From: Liolophura sinensis
Taxonomy: Eukaryota; Mollusca; Polyplacophora; Chitonida; Chitonidae
Length of the DNA stretch: 64,000 nt
NCBI RefSeq assembly: GCF_032854445.1
Contig: NC_088301.1
Location: forward strand, 24,402,226 to 24,466,225
Direction: 5' to 3'
Position numbers and translations under genes: made by a program. Shown piece after piece: positions 12,190 through 25,003 of this stretch. Within the stretch, counting starts at the first letter, position 1. Every line of letters begins with the position of its first letter. Under the pieces are notes generated by a model that was not told where the DNA came from, did not search any database, and worked only from the letters and a program-made list of their open reading frames with translations.

Positions 12190-12290
12190 GCCCAACCACC
12201 AACCCACCCACCTCTACCCCCCCCACCCCACCCCCCCCCCCCCCCCCCCCCCCACCCCCACCCCCACTCCCCCACCAGGGGGAGTTGGTG
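12190..12290. repeat. Poly-C/C-rich low-complexity tract
   Basis: About 100 bp, nearly all C with single A or T breaks, including an unbroken run of more than 20 C. The minus strand is G-rich and could fold as a G-quadruplex. The Gly-rich minus-strand frame across it is an artefact. Confidence 0.9.
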
Positions 12291-12828
12291 CCTGGGAGTA
12301 CTAGACAATTGTAGCAGTGGTCATCAGGAACATAATAGCTAGCTTTGGTAGCTGGGCCACTACTGACCCCTGCTCCTGGACACCAGGTCACTCGACAGTG
12401 CTATATGACCATCAGACCACTGGTTGGAGATTGAGCTGACCTCACCCTCCCTTAAAGATGCACTCAGTTTTCTGCACAAACGGAAATAATTTGCTGAGAT
12501 ACCATTGAAAGCATTTCTAGGCAGGATTTGAATGCTTTGGAAATTTACATGTCCCAGTTGGGGCATATAGCGCTTGTCGTGTTCTATAAACATGATCTGT
12601 AGGTCTTGTATTCAAAGAATAGAGCCCAGATGTGTGATATGCATACAGCTACCAAATGTCTTCAACCTTCCAGCTAATGATTGGGTGCATTTCAGTTTGG
12701 TAATGAATGTATTGACAGTCCATTTGGGTACACAAACATTGTTTTAATATTTAAAAAAAAAATTGTGTATAAATTATACCCCGTTCTTTTATAAGATGGA
12801 TTTATAGAGTTTTTACTTCGTGTTTATA

Positions 12829-13182
12829 TTATGTATTTATTTGGTCGATTGACATTTTAAGCTGTACTCAAGAGTGTTAAACTTCTACATGTAGGGTCAT
12901 AGTAGGTCTTAAGTTCTGGTGGAGACAACTTGGGCAGAGGTCTTGGGGAAACCTTCTTTGTGTACGATCGTAGTAGGTCTTATGTTCTGTTAGAGGAAAC
13001 CTGGGCAGAGGTCTTGGGGAAACCCTGACCAGATACGAAACAGATTGCTGCAGCCTTGGTGATGTGCCTAACGCTCTAATCATGCGTCTCTTTCCTTTCA
13101 CAAGGCCCCGTGTGATCACTGATGGGATCGGGATTTGAACCTGTGTCCTCCCTCGTCTTGTGCAACTGGTTTGATCTGAGGC
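12829..13182 (-). mobile_element. Family-1 SINE with an internal duplication
   Basis: The left side shows the tail on the minus strand (TTTATTTGGTCGATTGAC, AGCTGTACTCAAGAGTGTT). The right side has a B-box-like GGATTTGAACC at 13130-13140. A segment of about 60 bp is present twice, at about 12893-12952 and 12966-13025, both containing GTAGGTCTTA and GGGCAGAGGTCTTGGGGAAA. TGTTTATA occurs at both edges (12821-12828 and 13183-13190) as a possible target-site duplication. Confidence 0.65.
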
Positions 13183-13190
13183 TGTTTATA

Positions 13191-14700
13191 CACTATGTCC
13201 AGGCAGGGACTCTCACAAATTCTTGTAATATACATGTGCGCAATTTGTAAAATTAGGACAAGCTTTTGTAACATTTTCTCAAGTTCACCTGTACCAGTTC
13301 AGCAGGTCTTGATGACTTCAAGAGGAAACGAGTCATAATTAATATTAAGAGAAGAAAAAAAGTCCTGACTTAAGTCTAACCTTCCTAATGTATATTCATA
13401 TCCTTCATTAATTTAAGTATCATTGTACTTAAGTTGGGCTGTAACACTTGTACAGGTGAGAAGGTTATTAAGTTAGCCTGAATGCTCCTTTTTAGAATGT
13501 CTATATTAGCACCTGAATGGAATACATCAAAACAAGTGAAACAAAAAATATATATGCTTCATTCTTAGCATGTTTTTTTTACATATCAAATAAGAATTGT
13601 ATCAAAAAGTGCCATCATCATCAAGCTGAACGAAAAGAAGACACGTGAACCAGAAATAAAAAGAGAAAAAATGCAGTATAAAATTTGAATGAGAATACCT
13701 ATTTGTTTTTTGGGGTTTTTTCCACTCTCGGTGGATGAATGCCTGAATGGAATGAGATATTAGCAAGTTTTGCAAGCCTGTATGTATGGAAGACAAACTA
13801 ATTTATAATGGTTGCATTGCAGTCTTAAATCAGCAGGTGTCAGAATTTCTGATGCCCTATTCAAGTCAGCAGACATACATCATTGGTCTTATCTCGGCTA
13901 GTTATTGATGAGCAATTACATCTACATAATATGTGCACACTTCTGCTCCAGCCTTCATTCAGTCTGCTCACCGATGTATGTCATCTCCGCATTCTGACTG
14001 TCTTGAGGACTACACCCCGCATGTATCTGAACACATATGTCTGCATGTATACATATACATGTACAGGAGATAACAAAGTGGTGTGAGCGGTTTAGCATTA
14101 GGGTAGTCAGTGCGTCACTTTGTGATAAGGGATCAATAAATTAAAGTAGCATAGATTCATGGCTAATGAATTAATTAGCTCATAAAACTTTGTTTCAACT
14201 AGCTGTGGAATGCAAACTTTAATATTGAAATAAGGAAAAGAAGTCAAACGCCAAAAAAAAAAAATATGTTGCTTCATGTGGATTTGAACTCTTGCCCCCA
14301 TGTGATGTATGATTAGTCATGTGGCAATGAGTCCATGCATGTGAGGATACGTTAAGCGCTACTGTCTGTATGTGAAACCCTACTGTCATCTGTTTGTCAT
14401 GCGAAACTTCGCCCACGTGAACAGTATCCTTATTGTGCCTACACAGATATTGTGCTTTCACTGTGGCAGATATGTGGTTTATTAAGCCGGAAATGTAAGT
14501 GTGATGGAATGTCATTTCATGAGGCTGACATAGGTGATAGAGGGTATGACACTGCTACTTGAACGGCATGTAAAGTAAACTAAAAACCTGATCAGTGGGT
14601 ATAAGTGGCACATACATGTACTCCCAGTTCACAACCTGAGCACTTGAACCTTTTCGTGTTCCATCTCACTACTTCATTCACGAAGCCTTCACCTGTGGAA
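13191..14700. other. Unique sequence, with a decayed SINE head near 14280
   Basis: No gene recognised. GTGGATTTGAACTCTTGCCC at about 14278-14297 resembles a tRNA B box on the minus strand, probably the remains of a SINE. Nothing else is supported. Confidence 0.45.
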
Positions 14701-15058
14701 GTTATTTATTTAGTTTTTGTTGTTGTTGTTTTGTATATTTTTCATTTATAGGGTGGTAGTAGGATTTACAGGTTATGGAAACAGAATTGCCGGGAGTAAA
14801 CCCTTGACAGTTGGGAAGTTACTAGCCAACTTTCCAACACATAATGTACAGTTATGCGTAGCATATAGACATAAGACAAGTGTTTTTGACAAATGTACGC
14901 CACACTGTACAAATTTTCATACAACCATCGTCCGCAGCTTATTACCCCCCTAATCAGCACGAACGGAAGACTCATCAGCAAGTTCTGTCCAAAGCCAGGA
15001 TTGAACTCGCAACTGGTAGTTGAAAGACAAGCGTTTTATCTATAAATTCCAACCAGTG
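14701..15058 (-). mobile_element. Family-3 SINE, decayed
   Basis: On the plus strand it reads TTATTTATTTAG at the left. Then comes a body with GCCGGGAGTAAACCCTTGAC and GGGAAGTTACTAGCCAACTT, which matches the family-3 core at 20950-21165 and (inverted) 28820-29105. A B-box-like GCCAGGATTGAACTCGCAAC lies at 14994-15013. Strongly diverged, so old. Confidence 0.55.
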
Positions 15059-15111
15059 GTCTGTGGATATGGAGACTTGGCAACTGTTGTATATATTTAA
15101 GGTGTTTTAGG

Positions 15112-15215
15112 GGGCCCTCCGTGGCACAGCGCCTGTATATGGTCGTGAGTTGGCCCTGCTTACTGCCAGTAATATTCTTGAGTATCGTATAAAACTCCAT
15201 TCAAGTAGTAATAAT
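15112..15215 (+). mobile_element. Family-1 SINE, internally deleted
   Basis: Begins GGGGGCCCTCCGTGGCACAG (tRNA-like head, A box) and ends TAATATTCTTGAGTATCGTA then AAACTCCATTC (tail). The middle 130 bp or so of a full copy is missing. Confidence 0.6.
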
Positions 15216-18200
15216 TCAAGGGTTTTCCAGCCATCCAAAATGAACACCAAAGATAACCCTCAGGTAGACTAGTGACTGGCTACTGGGTATTGTACGCAGA
15301 GAACATGGAGGGTAATTGGCTTGTTCTGTACAGGCATCAGAGAATCAGTTGATTGTGTTAGGACTGCATAATTTACTCATTAAGAAGTAATTAATAATAA
15401 CGAATAAATGTTAATTATTCATGCATTAAGACAATGAAGATTGTAAATGTAAGCAGTCAAAGTTTAACTATATTTTCAGTACTTAAATAGAGCATTTTGC
15501 AACTTTGAAATCACACATACTAAATGAACTGCCAGTTTTTTTTATCTTACTTTTACTCGTACAATTTAAAGTAACAGAGAACTTTGCAATTTTTTAACAC
15601 TTGTCGATTGCTTACATTATTTTATGTCTTATGGCACCTTACAATTAGGCATGCATAGTTTGGGGACTCCTTGGAAGAATTGTGTCGTTCAAAAAGATCT
15701 TGTTACGGAAGTGTAAAACAGCAATCAATGTAAATACAAGGTAATGAAATATGTAATGTAAAAATGATGTGTCAGAAAAGCATGAAAGCATTTTCTTTCG
15801 TTTAGCACACATGGGTTGTGTTTTTCCTTCCCCAATAAAATCAAGTTGTTTATTACAATGGTATGGCTACAAAAATTTCAGGAAGAAGTAACCCTTCTGA
15901 ACATTCTCATGACTTTGTTGTCTTCATACCAAAAAATTGTATGCTGAAAATAGAGCGTGCAAAACAGCATGGGAATCTTAATTAAAAAGGCAGTAAAATA
16001 CTTGTTGAGTAGCCCTATCTCATAAAGAAATGAATGTGTACAGTGCAACAAGCTTACTTAGATGTTAGACACCTGGTAAACATGGGCTTTGCATGATTTG
16101 GTGACAAGACCAGTTCGTCCTTCATTGGTAGAAGTGCTACCTGTAAAAATGTTTGTTAGCCTGAGCCAATGCTTGTACTTAACGATGTGATCAGCTTGAT
16201 CTGTTGTCGTCTTTACACTTTGCAGCATCATTTAATAGACCATGTGTAGAGAGCACAATACCACCCATTTAGTACGTCGTTAGCCTTTAAGGTCATAACA
16301 AAAGCATACCTGTACAGGTGCTAATTCTGTGACGAGCTTAAAACAGTCTATCCACTTTGTCACCACAGTACTTTTGTCGTGACTAACTCACATCTCATGA
16401 ATGAAAAAACAGCAAAACTAAGTTTTGATGATATAAACTCACCAAACCATGACTATTTTTCAAACATCTTTTTATCGGCATGGTCTAGCTGTCATCATTT
16501 TCACGCGTAAAGGAAAATGACTTGTCAGGTATGAAATAATTGAACCTGTAGTTGAAGCGTAATTTGAACTCCTAGGTATTGAAGTGTCAAACTGTATTTG
16601 GTGACCAAAAGGCCACTGAACTGTTATAACTATTTTTCCTTTTTTTTTTTTTTTTTTTTTGTACTACATGGTTTTAGTTGCCTAAGATAAGAAACAGTCA
16701 CTATATTTCTTATTTTCTGAGCTAAATATATTTTTATGACTAAAGAGTTTGTGGAAGTGGCTCCACCATGAGTTAAATATACCAGCAGAGGGTGAGTGGC
16801 CTTTGTATTGGTCACATGGGTGTTACATCGGTTGAGAAAAGCGAAATTGTAATTAGCAACCTCTCATCAGCATGTTGTCGTGTTGTTGGCTTCTTGATGT
16901 GATGGCACATAAAATACCTGGTTTTTATCAACCCCCCTCTTTACTTTTGTACATGTAACGAGTTATTTTTACTCCTCAGTGAAAGCATAATGATGACAAG
17001 AAAACTGAGGTGTGTGGTGAAATGATTGCCACAGGTGTAACCCATAGTTTTTTTTTTTTTTAAATTTACGTTCCTGTGGTCGACATGTAGCTGCCCTAGC
17101 TAAGTCACCTGAAGTCACAGGTGCTGGGTTTAGTGTGTCGTCTTAGTAATTACAGGTATATCAAACGACTTATGAGCAAACTCGACAAGCTTACCTGTAC
17201 AGTCATGTGTTAATTAAACTGGTTTAGTTTATTTCCTGGAGTCAGGTTGCTGTTTTGACGGGAAGTTGTTAATTAAGGATTCCGAGGCTGTGGATATGTG
17301 GGTGACGTTTTGGGTTGCACGATGAATGGGATGATCGAATGACCACGTGGGAATGAGCGTATTCCCGGCATGAGTGCGTTTAGTACACCTACCATATACC
17401 TTATGTCCCCTCCCCCTCCTCCTTCTGGACATGTGACCTGAGGTAAAAACAGCCATTTATGTAGGTGTTGATCTATATATGTATGTTCTTTCCACTTGGA
17501 TAAGCGGAGATGTCAGCCAGTTCGCGACTAGGGCCATCACAAGAGAGATCCAACGAGTGTGGGAAAGTCTCTCTTCTTCTAACTCACAACCTCATAAGTC
17601 TAGTCCCTGACTTTTAACCTCCAACAAAATCGGCAGGAAAAAAAAAAAAATGAAGGCCATCAAAGAAAAAATGTGGAATTACAGCTAAGCCAGTGACTTA
17701 TCTCCTTGTTAGCTTCATTAACCGTCTGGTTTTCTCTGAATGTTAATAATTTTATATTAAAAATATTGTTTAAAAGGAAAAAAACCCGAAAAAACAGAAC
17801 CTGATAATAATCTAATTTGATGGCTCTCTTATAATTACATGTAAATTAAACAATCAAATCTCAGTGAGTGTAAAAAAAAAAGTTATTTTAATAAAATATT
17901 TAAACACCTGTATTTTGTGTGAATAATCAAGGTTTATTTGACACCGATTAACATATCGCAGGAGCTATGTATGTTACAGGAAGTATGGTGACATAACAAC
18001 CAGGCGAAACTGTATATGTACTGATGGACATATCCAGCACTTTATGTGAGGGGAAGTTTACCGTGTCTCCTTATCAGGATATTCTCCTCTTCACTAATTT
18101 GCTTTGTGTGTCAAACTATTCCGTTACCTACTGGGGGCAGGCAAGGTGCTGGACAGGATGTGTTTAGAGTTAGTAGTACCCTGACTGTGCTATTAAATCA

Positions 18201-18414
18201 TGTGGAAGATGAGTTTAGTTACCCACGGTTGTTATGGTCTATCAGTGCTGAGTAATTTTTCACTGTGGCACAAATTGACCTGGTGGGTTACAGTAATTTT
18301 TTAAAGATATTTGTGCATCAGTATCTATCACATTTTGTGAGTTATTGAGTTTAATTACTTAATGAGATTGTCCGGTCAGTTAATACTTTGGGTTAATTAA
18401 TTTTAGTGGTTGAA
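15216..18414. other. Unique AT-rich sequence, no gene recognised
   Basis: Only short open frames. Poly-T of about 24 at 16639-16660 and poly-A/T runs near 17050, 17640 and 17870. No repeats I can name. Confidence 0.55.
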
Positions 18415-18908
18415 ATGAGTGGGTTCACCATGAAGTGAGCATCTGAGTTCAGTATGAAGTGAGCAGCTAGGATCACTTTGAAGTGAGCAGTTAGGCTCAC
18501 TTTGAAGGGAGCAGCTAGGTTTACTATGAAGTGAGCAGCTAGGTTCACCATGAAGTGAGCAGCTAGGCTCACCATGAAGTGAGCAGCTAGGCTCTCTGTG
18601 CAATGAGCAGCTAGGTTCACTATGAAGTGAGCAGCTAGACTTCTCTGTAGTGAGCAGCTAGTCTTCTCTATGAAGTGAGCAGCTAGGCTTCTCCATGAAG
18701 TGAGCGGCTAGGCTTCTCCATGAAGTAAGCAGCTAGGCTTCTTTATGAAGTGAGCAGCTAGACTTCTCTGTAGTGAGCAGCTAGTCTTCTCCATGAAGTG
18801 AGCAGCTAGGCTTCTCCTTGAAGTGAGCAGCTAGGCTTCTCCATGAAGTGAGCAGCTAGGCTTCTTTATGAAGTGAGCAGCTAGGCTTCTTTATGAAGTG
18901 AGCAGCTA
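18415..18908 (+). repeat. 24/25-bp minisatellite, about 20 copies
   Basis: The unit is GTGAGCAGCTAGGTTCACC plus ATGAA in the first half (24 bp). It changes to GTGAGCAGCTAGGCTTCTCC plus ATGAA (25 bp) in the second half, so two subtypes sit in blocks. Two near-identical pairs of short units (near 18642 and 18766) point to a larger secondary duplication of about 125 bp. Confidence 0.9.
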
Positions 18909-20914
18909 TATTTAGGTTTAGCATCAGGTGTGACTTACTCATTGTGTAATAGGAGGAACTTTGTCATCGAGACAAATGTCTCCCGTTCTATTGCGATGAT
19001 GCACTAATTATTACTCCTCTTTAATGACAAGTTAAATCCATGACATCTAATTAAATCTCCGAGATGTAATGTTGTGATATATTTGCATACCACCCACATA
19101 CAGTAATGTGTTATCAGCACAGTTTAACAATGTCTATTCATGAATATTATTTGATACACTCACACACATAAATGCATATATATATGTATATATATATATA
19201 TATATGCCTAGAACAAGAAAAACGAGAGAATTATGGCGGTGACGGGCTTGTTGGCTAAGCAGTCTGTATGGAAGTGCAGAAGTTGAGGGTGGTATGATTT
19301 GGGGGCGGTGGGGGGGGGGAGGGTGGAGGGGTGCAGCAATTAAATCACTGTTAACCTGTGAGGTAGAGTTTGTAGATCTGATGATTGCTTGCTTTGGCTG
19401 TGGCTTCATGTCAGGATTTTTATCAGGAATGTGGTGGAGTGCAGTGGTTTCCTCATTACAGTCTTTTCCCTCTCTCCCTACCAAACAAATAAGTAATTAA
19501 GGACAGGTGAATAGGATGGAGGTTAAAATGTTAAGATTTCATTGAATTTTGTTTAAAACAATATACTGGAAGGATAGAAGGCCATGTTGTTTACTGTATG
19601 GATATCTTTATTGAGTGGATTGCCAATTATTCATTGTTTCTGCGTGGACACATCATGGGGTACATCTTAATTCATTATCATTATATTCACTAGACATGGT
19701 AATATATAGATCTGAATTTGTCCATAAAATTTCAGTTTTGTCTGTGAAGAAGATTTTTGAGGGCAAGCAGTCATGGGTGAAGTGTATATATGTCTCCTTC
19801 AGTGACCGTTTAACAGTAGAACCTTTGAAATCTCCACTTCATTCAGGGCTTTGACTTTTACCCACTACTGTAATCTGTGCTATCTACACGTATATAATTT
19901 CAAATGCTGTGAGAAAAATTAAAGCAAAAAGAAAAAAAAAGAGTGTAAAATTCTAGCAATGGTTAAAAAATTGTGCTAAATGCCATTCTCATGAAATCGG
20001 AGCGCGTTTTCATGAGAACAAGAGGCAAAAGGCTGGAGTATTGAGGAATGTGGAGCTGGAGAGTTTGAAGCTATCCCACAGCCCCCTGTTTGTGCTCCAG
20101 CACACAAAACATGATAGCCGCAACAATACCTAATACTGCATGACCTATTTTTAGTATAGGTCAGAGGAACACTTTTTTATTGGTTTAGATTAAAAGGTCG
20201 TGTTTTTCTCCCATCATTTGCTAATTGAAAGTGAGCTATACAAGTGAGGAAAGACACCAGTATAGAAATTATGTGGTGGGAAATTTGAATTTTTTAATTC
20301 TTTGAATGTTCCATTGATGCTGTGATTGCGGTAATGATATTCTCTTCTGAAATGTTGTTAGCTATGAGTATGGCAATTTGGAATAGTTTTCATACTTCAT
20401 CTGAAGAATTTTCATTTGTGAGTAAAGAGCCTCAGGACATGTATGATTTACCTGTACTTTAGAATGTGTTTTTTTTTTTTTGTTGATATTTATTTTTTTA
20501 AGATGATGTGTAGATGTCAAGTGGTATTTTGACTTAGTATTGTGTTCAGTGTCACGAAGTGCCAAAAGTTACAAAATTCAGACTGAATAAATTACATATT
20601 TCCTGGAGTCTGTGTTTGTGACATTTGTATGGCTGTGAAATCAATGAAGAAAGAGGAAATAAATAATATCTGATCAATCATTATACCTGAATATATACAT
20701 ATTCTTTTGAACAGACCATGAAACATTCCCGAAGTAGTAAGCTGGAGACTCTCACCTCACTGACAGATGTTCATACTTGAACAGTTAGGATTAAGATGAG
20801 CTCTGGATACTGAGACAGGTGTTAAGCAGGTGCTCGCAGAAACACAGGACTGTGAATTAATAAAATGGCTCACCTGCATTCAGGCTAGGCAGATTTCATT
20901 TCTTGAAATTGTTT

Positions 20915-20918
<4 letters not shown>
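18909..20918. other. Unique sequence with TAAT-rich stretch and microsatellites
   Basis: No gene recognised. 18960-19060 has several homeodomain-like TAAT/ATTA cores in otherwise complex sequence. (TA)n lies at 19175-19206 and a G-run at 19303-19325. Confidence 0.45.

Positions 20919-20952
<34 letters not shown>
20919..20952. repeat. (TA)n microsatellite
   Basis: About 34 bp of uninterrupted TA, directly at the tail end of a minus-strand SINE. Confidence 0.95.
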
Positions 20953-20955
<3 letters not shown>

Positions 20956-21168
20956 GTTGTTGTTTAACACATTACTGAGGTTTTTTTGTTCAGTTAAATC
21001 ATGGCAGTCAGTTTTTTTTTTAAATCTGTGAAACCAAAGTGCCCAGAGTAATTAAACCACTGACCTTTGGCAAATAACTGACAAACTTAATTTCCCATAT
21101 GTGACATACAGATATGCACACCACATTGCTGGAAGACAAATGGTCACACAGGCGTGTTGTAGTCAGCT
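20953..21168 (-). mobile_element. Family-3 SINE, 5'-truncated
   Basis: On the minus strand: GGGAAATTAAGTTTGTCAG, TTATTTGCCAAAGGTCAGTG, then ACTGACTGCCATGATTTAAC and a tail ending GTTAAACAACAACC. The 'TGCCAAAGGT' core is shared with 29052 and 37072. The tRNA head is absent or unrecognisable. Confidence 0.65.
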
Positions 21169-21187
21169 TATTGTTCCAAAAGCACAA

Positions 21188-21475
21188 GTGAAACCATTGG
21201 TTTTATTTGATTGATTGGTGTTTTTACGCCGTACTCAAGAATGTTTCACTTATACGACGACAGGCAGCATTATGGTGGGTGGAAACAGGACAGAGCTCGG
21301 GAGAAACCCACAACCATCCGCAGGTTGCTGCAGACCTTCCCATGTACAGGCGGAGAGGAAGCCAGCATGAGCTGGACTTGAACTCACAGCGACCACATTG
21401 GTGAGAGACTCCAGGGTCATTACGCTGCGCTAGTGTGCTAACCAACTGAGCCACGGAGGCCCTGTGAAACCATTG
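21188..21475 (-). mobile_element. Family-1 SINE, full-length with 12-bp target-site duplication
   Basis: GTGAAACCATTG occurs at 21188-21199 and again at 21464-21475. The element between reads, on the minus strand, as a tRNA-like head (GGCCTCCGTGGCTCAGTTGG, then GTTCAAGTCCAGC as B box), a GC-rich core (CCAGCTCATGCTGGCTTCC, GGATGGTTGTGGGTTTC) and a tail (TTCTTGAGTACGGCGTAAAA then ACACCAATCAAT). This is the best reference copy for the family here. RNA polymerase III transcription is inferred from the boxes. Confidence 0.9.
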
Positions 21476-21826
21476 AAAAAACTTAATGTACATATTCCTT
21501 TTTCAAGGCCGTCTTTGAACTCGTACATCATGTGACCTAGCAATTGAAAGGCATGCACCTTTACGACTCCGCTCTCTCATTTTCATTTTGCTGCAGGACT
21601 TACGCGTTTCTTTAAACCCTAAGGGAATTAACTGCAGTGTGTTTTTTTACAAGTAACAATCCTGACTGAATAAATGATCAAGACTTAATGCCACTTCTAC
21701 AATAGTACATCAGTATCTTGCTGACAGTCCTAATTTATACTCTATCCTTTTTACTTTTGCTGATTGGCCCCTGACCTGAATCAGGCCTTGGGCTTGAAAT
21801 TAACCCCCTCTGGTTTGGAGATTACT

Positions 21827-22825
21827 CTACAGTACTCCAAGTCAGGAGATAACTCTACAGTACTCCAAGTCAGGAGATTACTGTACAGTACTCCAAGTCA
21901 GGAGATTACTCTACAGTACTCCAAGTCAGGAGATTACTCTACAGTACTCCAAGTCAGGAGATAACTCTACAGTACTCCAAGTCAGGAGATTACTCTACAG
22001 TACTCCAAGTCAGGAGATTACTCTACAGTACTCCAAGTCAGGAGATAACTCTACAGTACTCCAAGTCAGGATATTACTCTACAGTACTCCAAGTCAGGAG
22101 ATTACTCTACAGTACTCCAAGTCAGGAGATAACTCTACAGTACTCCAAGTCAGGAGATTACTCTACAGTACTCCAAGTCAGGAGATTACTCTACAGTACT
22201 CCAAGTCGGGAGATTACTGTACAGTACTCCAAGTCAGGAGATTACTCTACAGTACTCCAAGTCGGGAGATTACTGTACAGTACTCCAAGTCAGGAGATTA
22301 CTCTACAGTACTCCAAGTCAGGAGATTACTCTACAGTACTCCAAGTCAGGAGATTACTCTACAGTACTCCAAGTCAGGAGATTACTCTACAGTACTCCAA
22401 GTCAGGAGATTACTCTACAGTACTCCAAGTCAGGAGATTACTGTACAGTACTCCAAGTCAGGAGATTACTCTACAGTACTCCAAGTCAGGAGATTACTCT
22501 ACAGTACTGCCAAGTCAGGAGATTACTCTACAGTACTGCCAAGTCAGGAGATTACTCTACAGTACTCCAAGTCAGGAGATTACTCTACAGTACTGCCAAG
22601 TCAGGAGATTACTCTACAGTACTCCAAGTCAGGAGATAACTCTACAGTACTCCAAGTCAGGAGATTACTCTACAGTACTCCAAGTCAGGAGATTACTCTA
22701 CAGTACTCCAAGTCAGGAGATAACTCTACAGTACTCCAAGTCAGGAGATTACTCTACAGTACTCCAAGTCAGGAGATTACTCTACAGTACTCCAAGTCAG
22801 GAGATTACTCTAAAGTACTGCCAAG
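21827..22825 (+). repeat. 28-bp minisatellite, about 36 copies
   Basis: The unit is GGAGATTACTCTACAGTACT plus CCAAGTCA. Variants are ATAACT for ATTACT, CTGTAC for CTCTAC, and 29-bp units with TGCCAAG. Copies are near-identical, so amplification was recent. The 28-bp period shifts the reading frame every unit, so it is not coding. Confidence 0.95.
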
Positions 22826-23074
22826 GGACTCTTTACTCCGTGGCACTCTTATCTCTTTCGCTCATAAAAGTAACCACCATCATACAAGTGAAAAATTCTT
22901 ACCATGGCATCAAAATCAAATAGGTTATTGGAGTTCCGAATGAAAGCATGATGTTGTTTTTGGTTTGTATTGTTTCTTTCGTTCAATTTAGTGGTTGTGG
23001 GGAGGCATAAGTAGAGCGGTTACGTTCTCCATTAAAAAAAAAAATTTCATCGCATTGTAAAACTACAATCAAAG

Positions 23075-23770
23075 AGTTATTTAGAGAAATAAATTGGCTG
23101 TGCTTATTGGTGTGGCCTTATTTGGATTCATTGATACACAGTTAAGAGTCCTAGCTACACTATATGCCAGGGTAGAGCTATGTACCTTATTTCATTACAT
23201 AGCAAAACAATACATAGTTATGTAGAGAAATAAATTGACTGTGCTTCACGAAGAGTATGATTGGTGTGGCCTTATTTGGATTCATTGATACACAGGTAAG
23301 AGTCCTAGCTACACTATATGCCAGGGTAGAGCTATGTACCTTATTTCATTACATAGCAAAACAATACATAGTTATGTAGAGAAATAAATTGACTGTGCTT
23401 CACGAAGAGTATGATTGGTGTGGCCTTATTTGGATTCATTGATACACAGGTAAGAGTCCTAGCTACACTATATGCCAGGGTAGAGCTATGTACCTTATTT
23501 CATTACATAGCAAAACAATATATAGTTATGTAGAGAAATAAAATGATTGTGCTTAACATAGAGTATGATTGGTGTGGCCTTATTTTGATAGATAGGTGTT
23601 TGAGAGCCCTAGCTACATAAACCATTGAAAACGACAATCACATAGTTGCTGTATGTTGAGAAATAAATCGGCTCTGCTTAACAAAGAGTATGATTGGCAT
23701 AGCCTGGTTGTGATCATTACACAGGTAGGAATCCTAGCTACACCATATGCCGAGGTAGAGCGGTATGTAC
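23075..23770 (+). repeat. 154-bp tandem repeat, five copies, two degenerate
   Basis: TTGGTGTGGCCTTATTTGGA starts at 23107, 23261, 23415 and, changed, 23569 (exact 154-bp steps), with a fifth diverged and shortened start at 23694. Copies two and three are nearly identical; the first lacks a CACGAAGAGTATGA block. Each full unit holds an inverted repeat CTATGTA...TACATAG. Confidence 0.9.
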
Positions 23771-25003
23771 CTGTCAGAGATACCTATATATGTACATGTA
23801 TCTTCCTTCCTAGTTAGCTCTAATACAGGTGGCAGGTGTTGGATAGAGTGCAGCCACGAGTTTGTGAGCTCTGATTTGCCAGCGACTCAGCCAGTGCTTG
23901 TCAGTCTGATTGTTATTCAACCCTTCTCATCAGTAAAATATTGATCAGTTGTGATTGATAATCATTGTGACCTTTGTATAAATAGGAATTTTGTTGAACA
24001 TGAGGTCCTGCTGGTTGTGAGCCGTGAATGGTGGATGGCTCAGCCAGTCATGTTTGCTGTGATGGCTGCCGACATTTAAATAAACTTTATGAATAAGATA
24101 TTGATTTTTAATGCTTTATGATTATGCTTATTTTTTTCCTTCTTTCCATGTGTTTGTTAAAATTTAATTAACTGAAGCTGAGTGTCACTGAAAAGTAAAG
24201 GGTAGCATTTTAAGATACAAGAATGAAACCCAGTTATAAGTATGGGCTCCCTTTCCTCACAGTAACCAGTTACGTCACAGCCTATAGTGTGGCATGTAAA
24301 AACGTATTTTCTGAAGCACAGAGGCTTTAAAATAATATTTTTGTTGCTAACGCTTAAATTGTAACACTTAATGTTACAAAAAAAAAACAGTTTGAATCAG
24401 TTAGAATCAAGCAGTCATGTGAAATATGCTAAACTTTAGGGGAATTACAGTATTGATCCTGATAAAACAAGGTCACCGGTTCAAATCCAGCTTTGGCTGG
24501 CTCTGATGCAGCTTGAAACCTGAAAGTGCGTCAGCTACATGGCCTTTGGAAGGGCATTTTGGGGTCACAGGTTGACACTTTGGGTTTCCTCTACCCAAAT
24601 CCTCTAAGTAAAGAAAATGTGAGGACTTAACACCAAGCGGATGGAAACAAATCCTTTATCCATGTTACGAGCCTCTCACCAATGGGTTTTTATTTATGGT
24701 AATGATTTCAGAATTAAAACCTGCATCGCACATGCATGAAATAATATTAACTGATGCTCGCCATCGAGTCTGTCTTAAATACCCAGTAATGTATAGCCAG
24801 TGACTGTTTTTTTCGCCCTCTTTTTCTTTTCCAGTATGAATTCCCCCAGGTTTAGATAACACCAGCTGATAAAAAGAAATCATGAAACAGGAGTTTGAGT
24901 CAAATAAATATGTTACATATTTATAAGGAGGCTATCGCTAGATAGTTGTTCATTATAGGTAAAGCTCCAGATGTTTGGCCCGAAGCAGAATCTACCGTAA
25001 ATA
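23771..25003. other. Unique sequence plus a decayed SINE
   Basis: No gene recognised. 24467-24625 (+) has CACCGGTTCAAATCCAGC, a good B box, followed by a diverged SINE-like body including GGGTTTCCTCTACCC. Confidence 0.5.

Noticed and set aside
12185-12391. Gly-rich minus-strand frame
   Set aside because: Direct translation of the poly-C/poly-G tract.
21224-21493. Open frames at 21207-21404 and 21224-21493 that resemble others at 36608 and 39519
   Set aside because: They resemble each other because all lie on copies of the same SINE, not because they encode a protein family.
23271-23310. CACAG|GTAAGAG as a strong splice donor in the 154-bp repeat
   Set aside because: The frame needed for His-Arg is closed by a stop just upstream, and the site recurs in each tandem copy.
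24467-24490. CACCG followed by GT as a possible end of the exon before the kinase exon (His-Arg split)
   Set aside because: The preceding codon gives Gly instead of Val/Ile, the donor is poor, and the sequence is the B box of a SINE.
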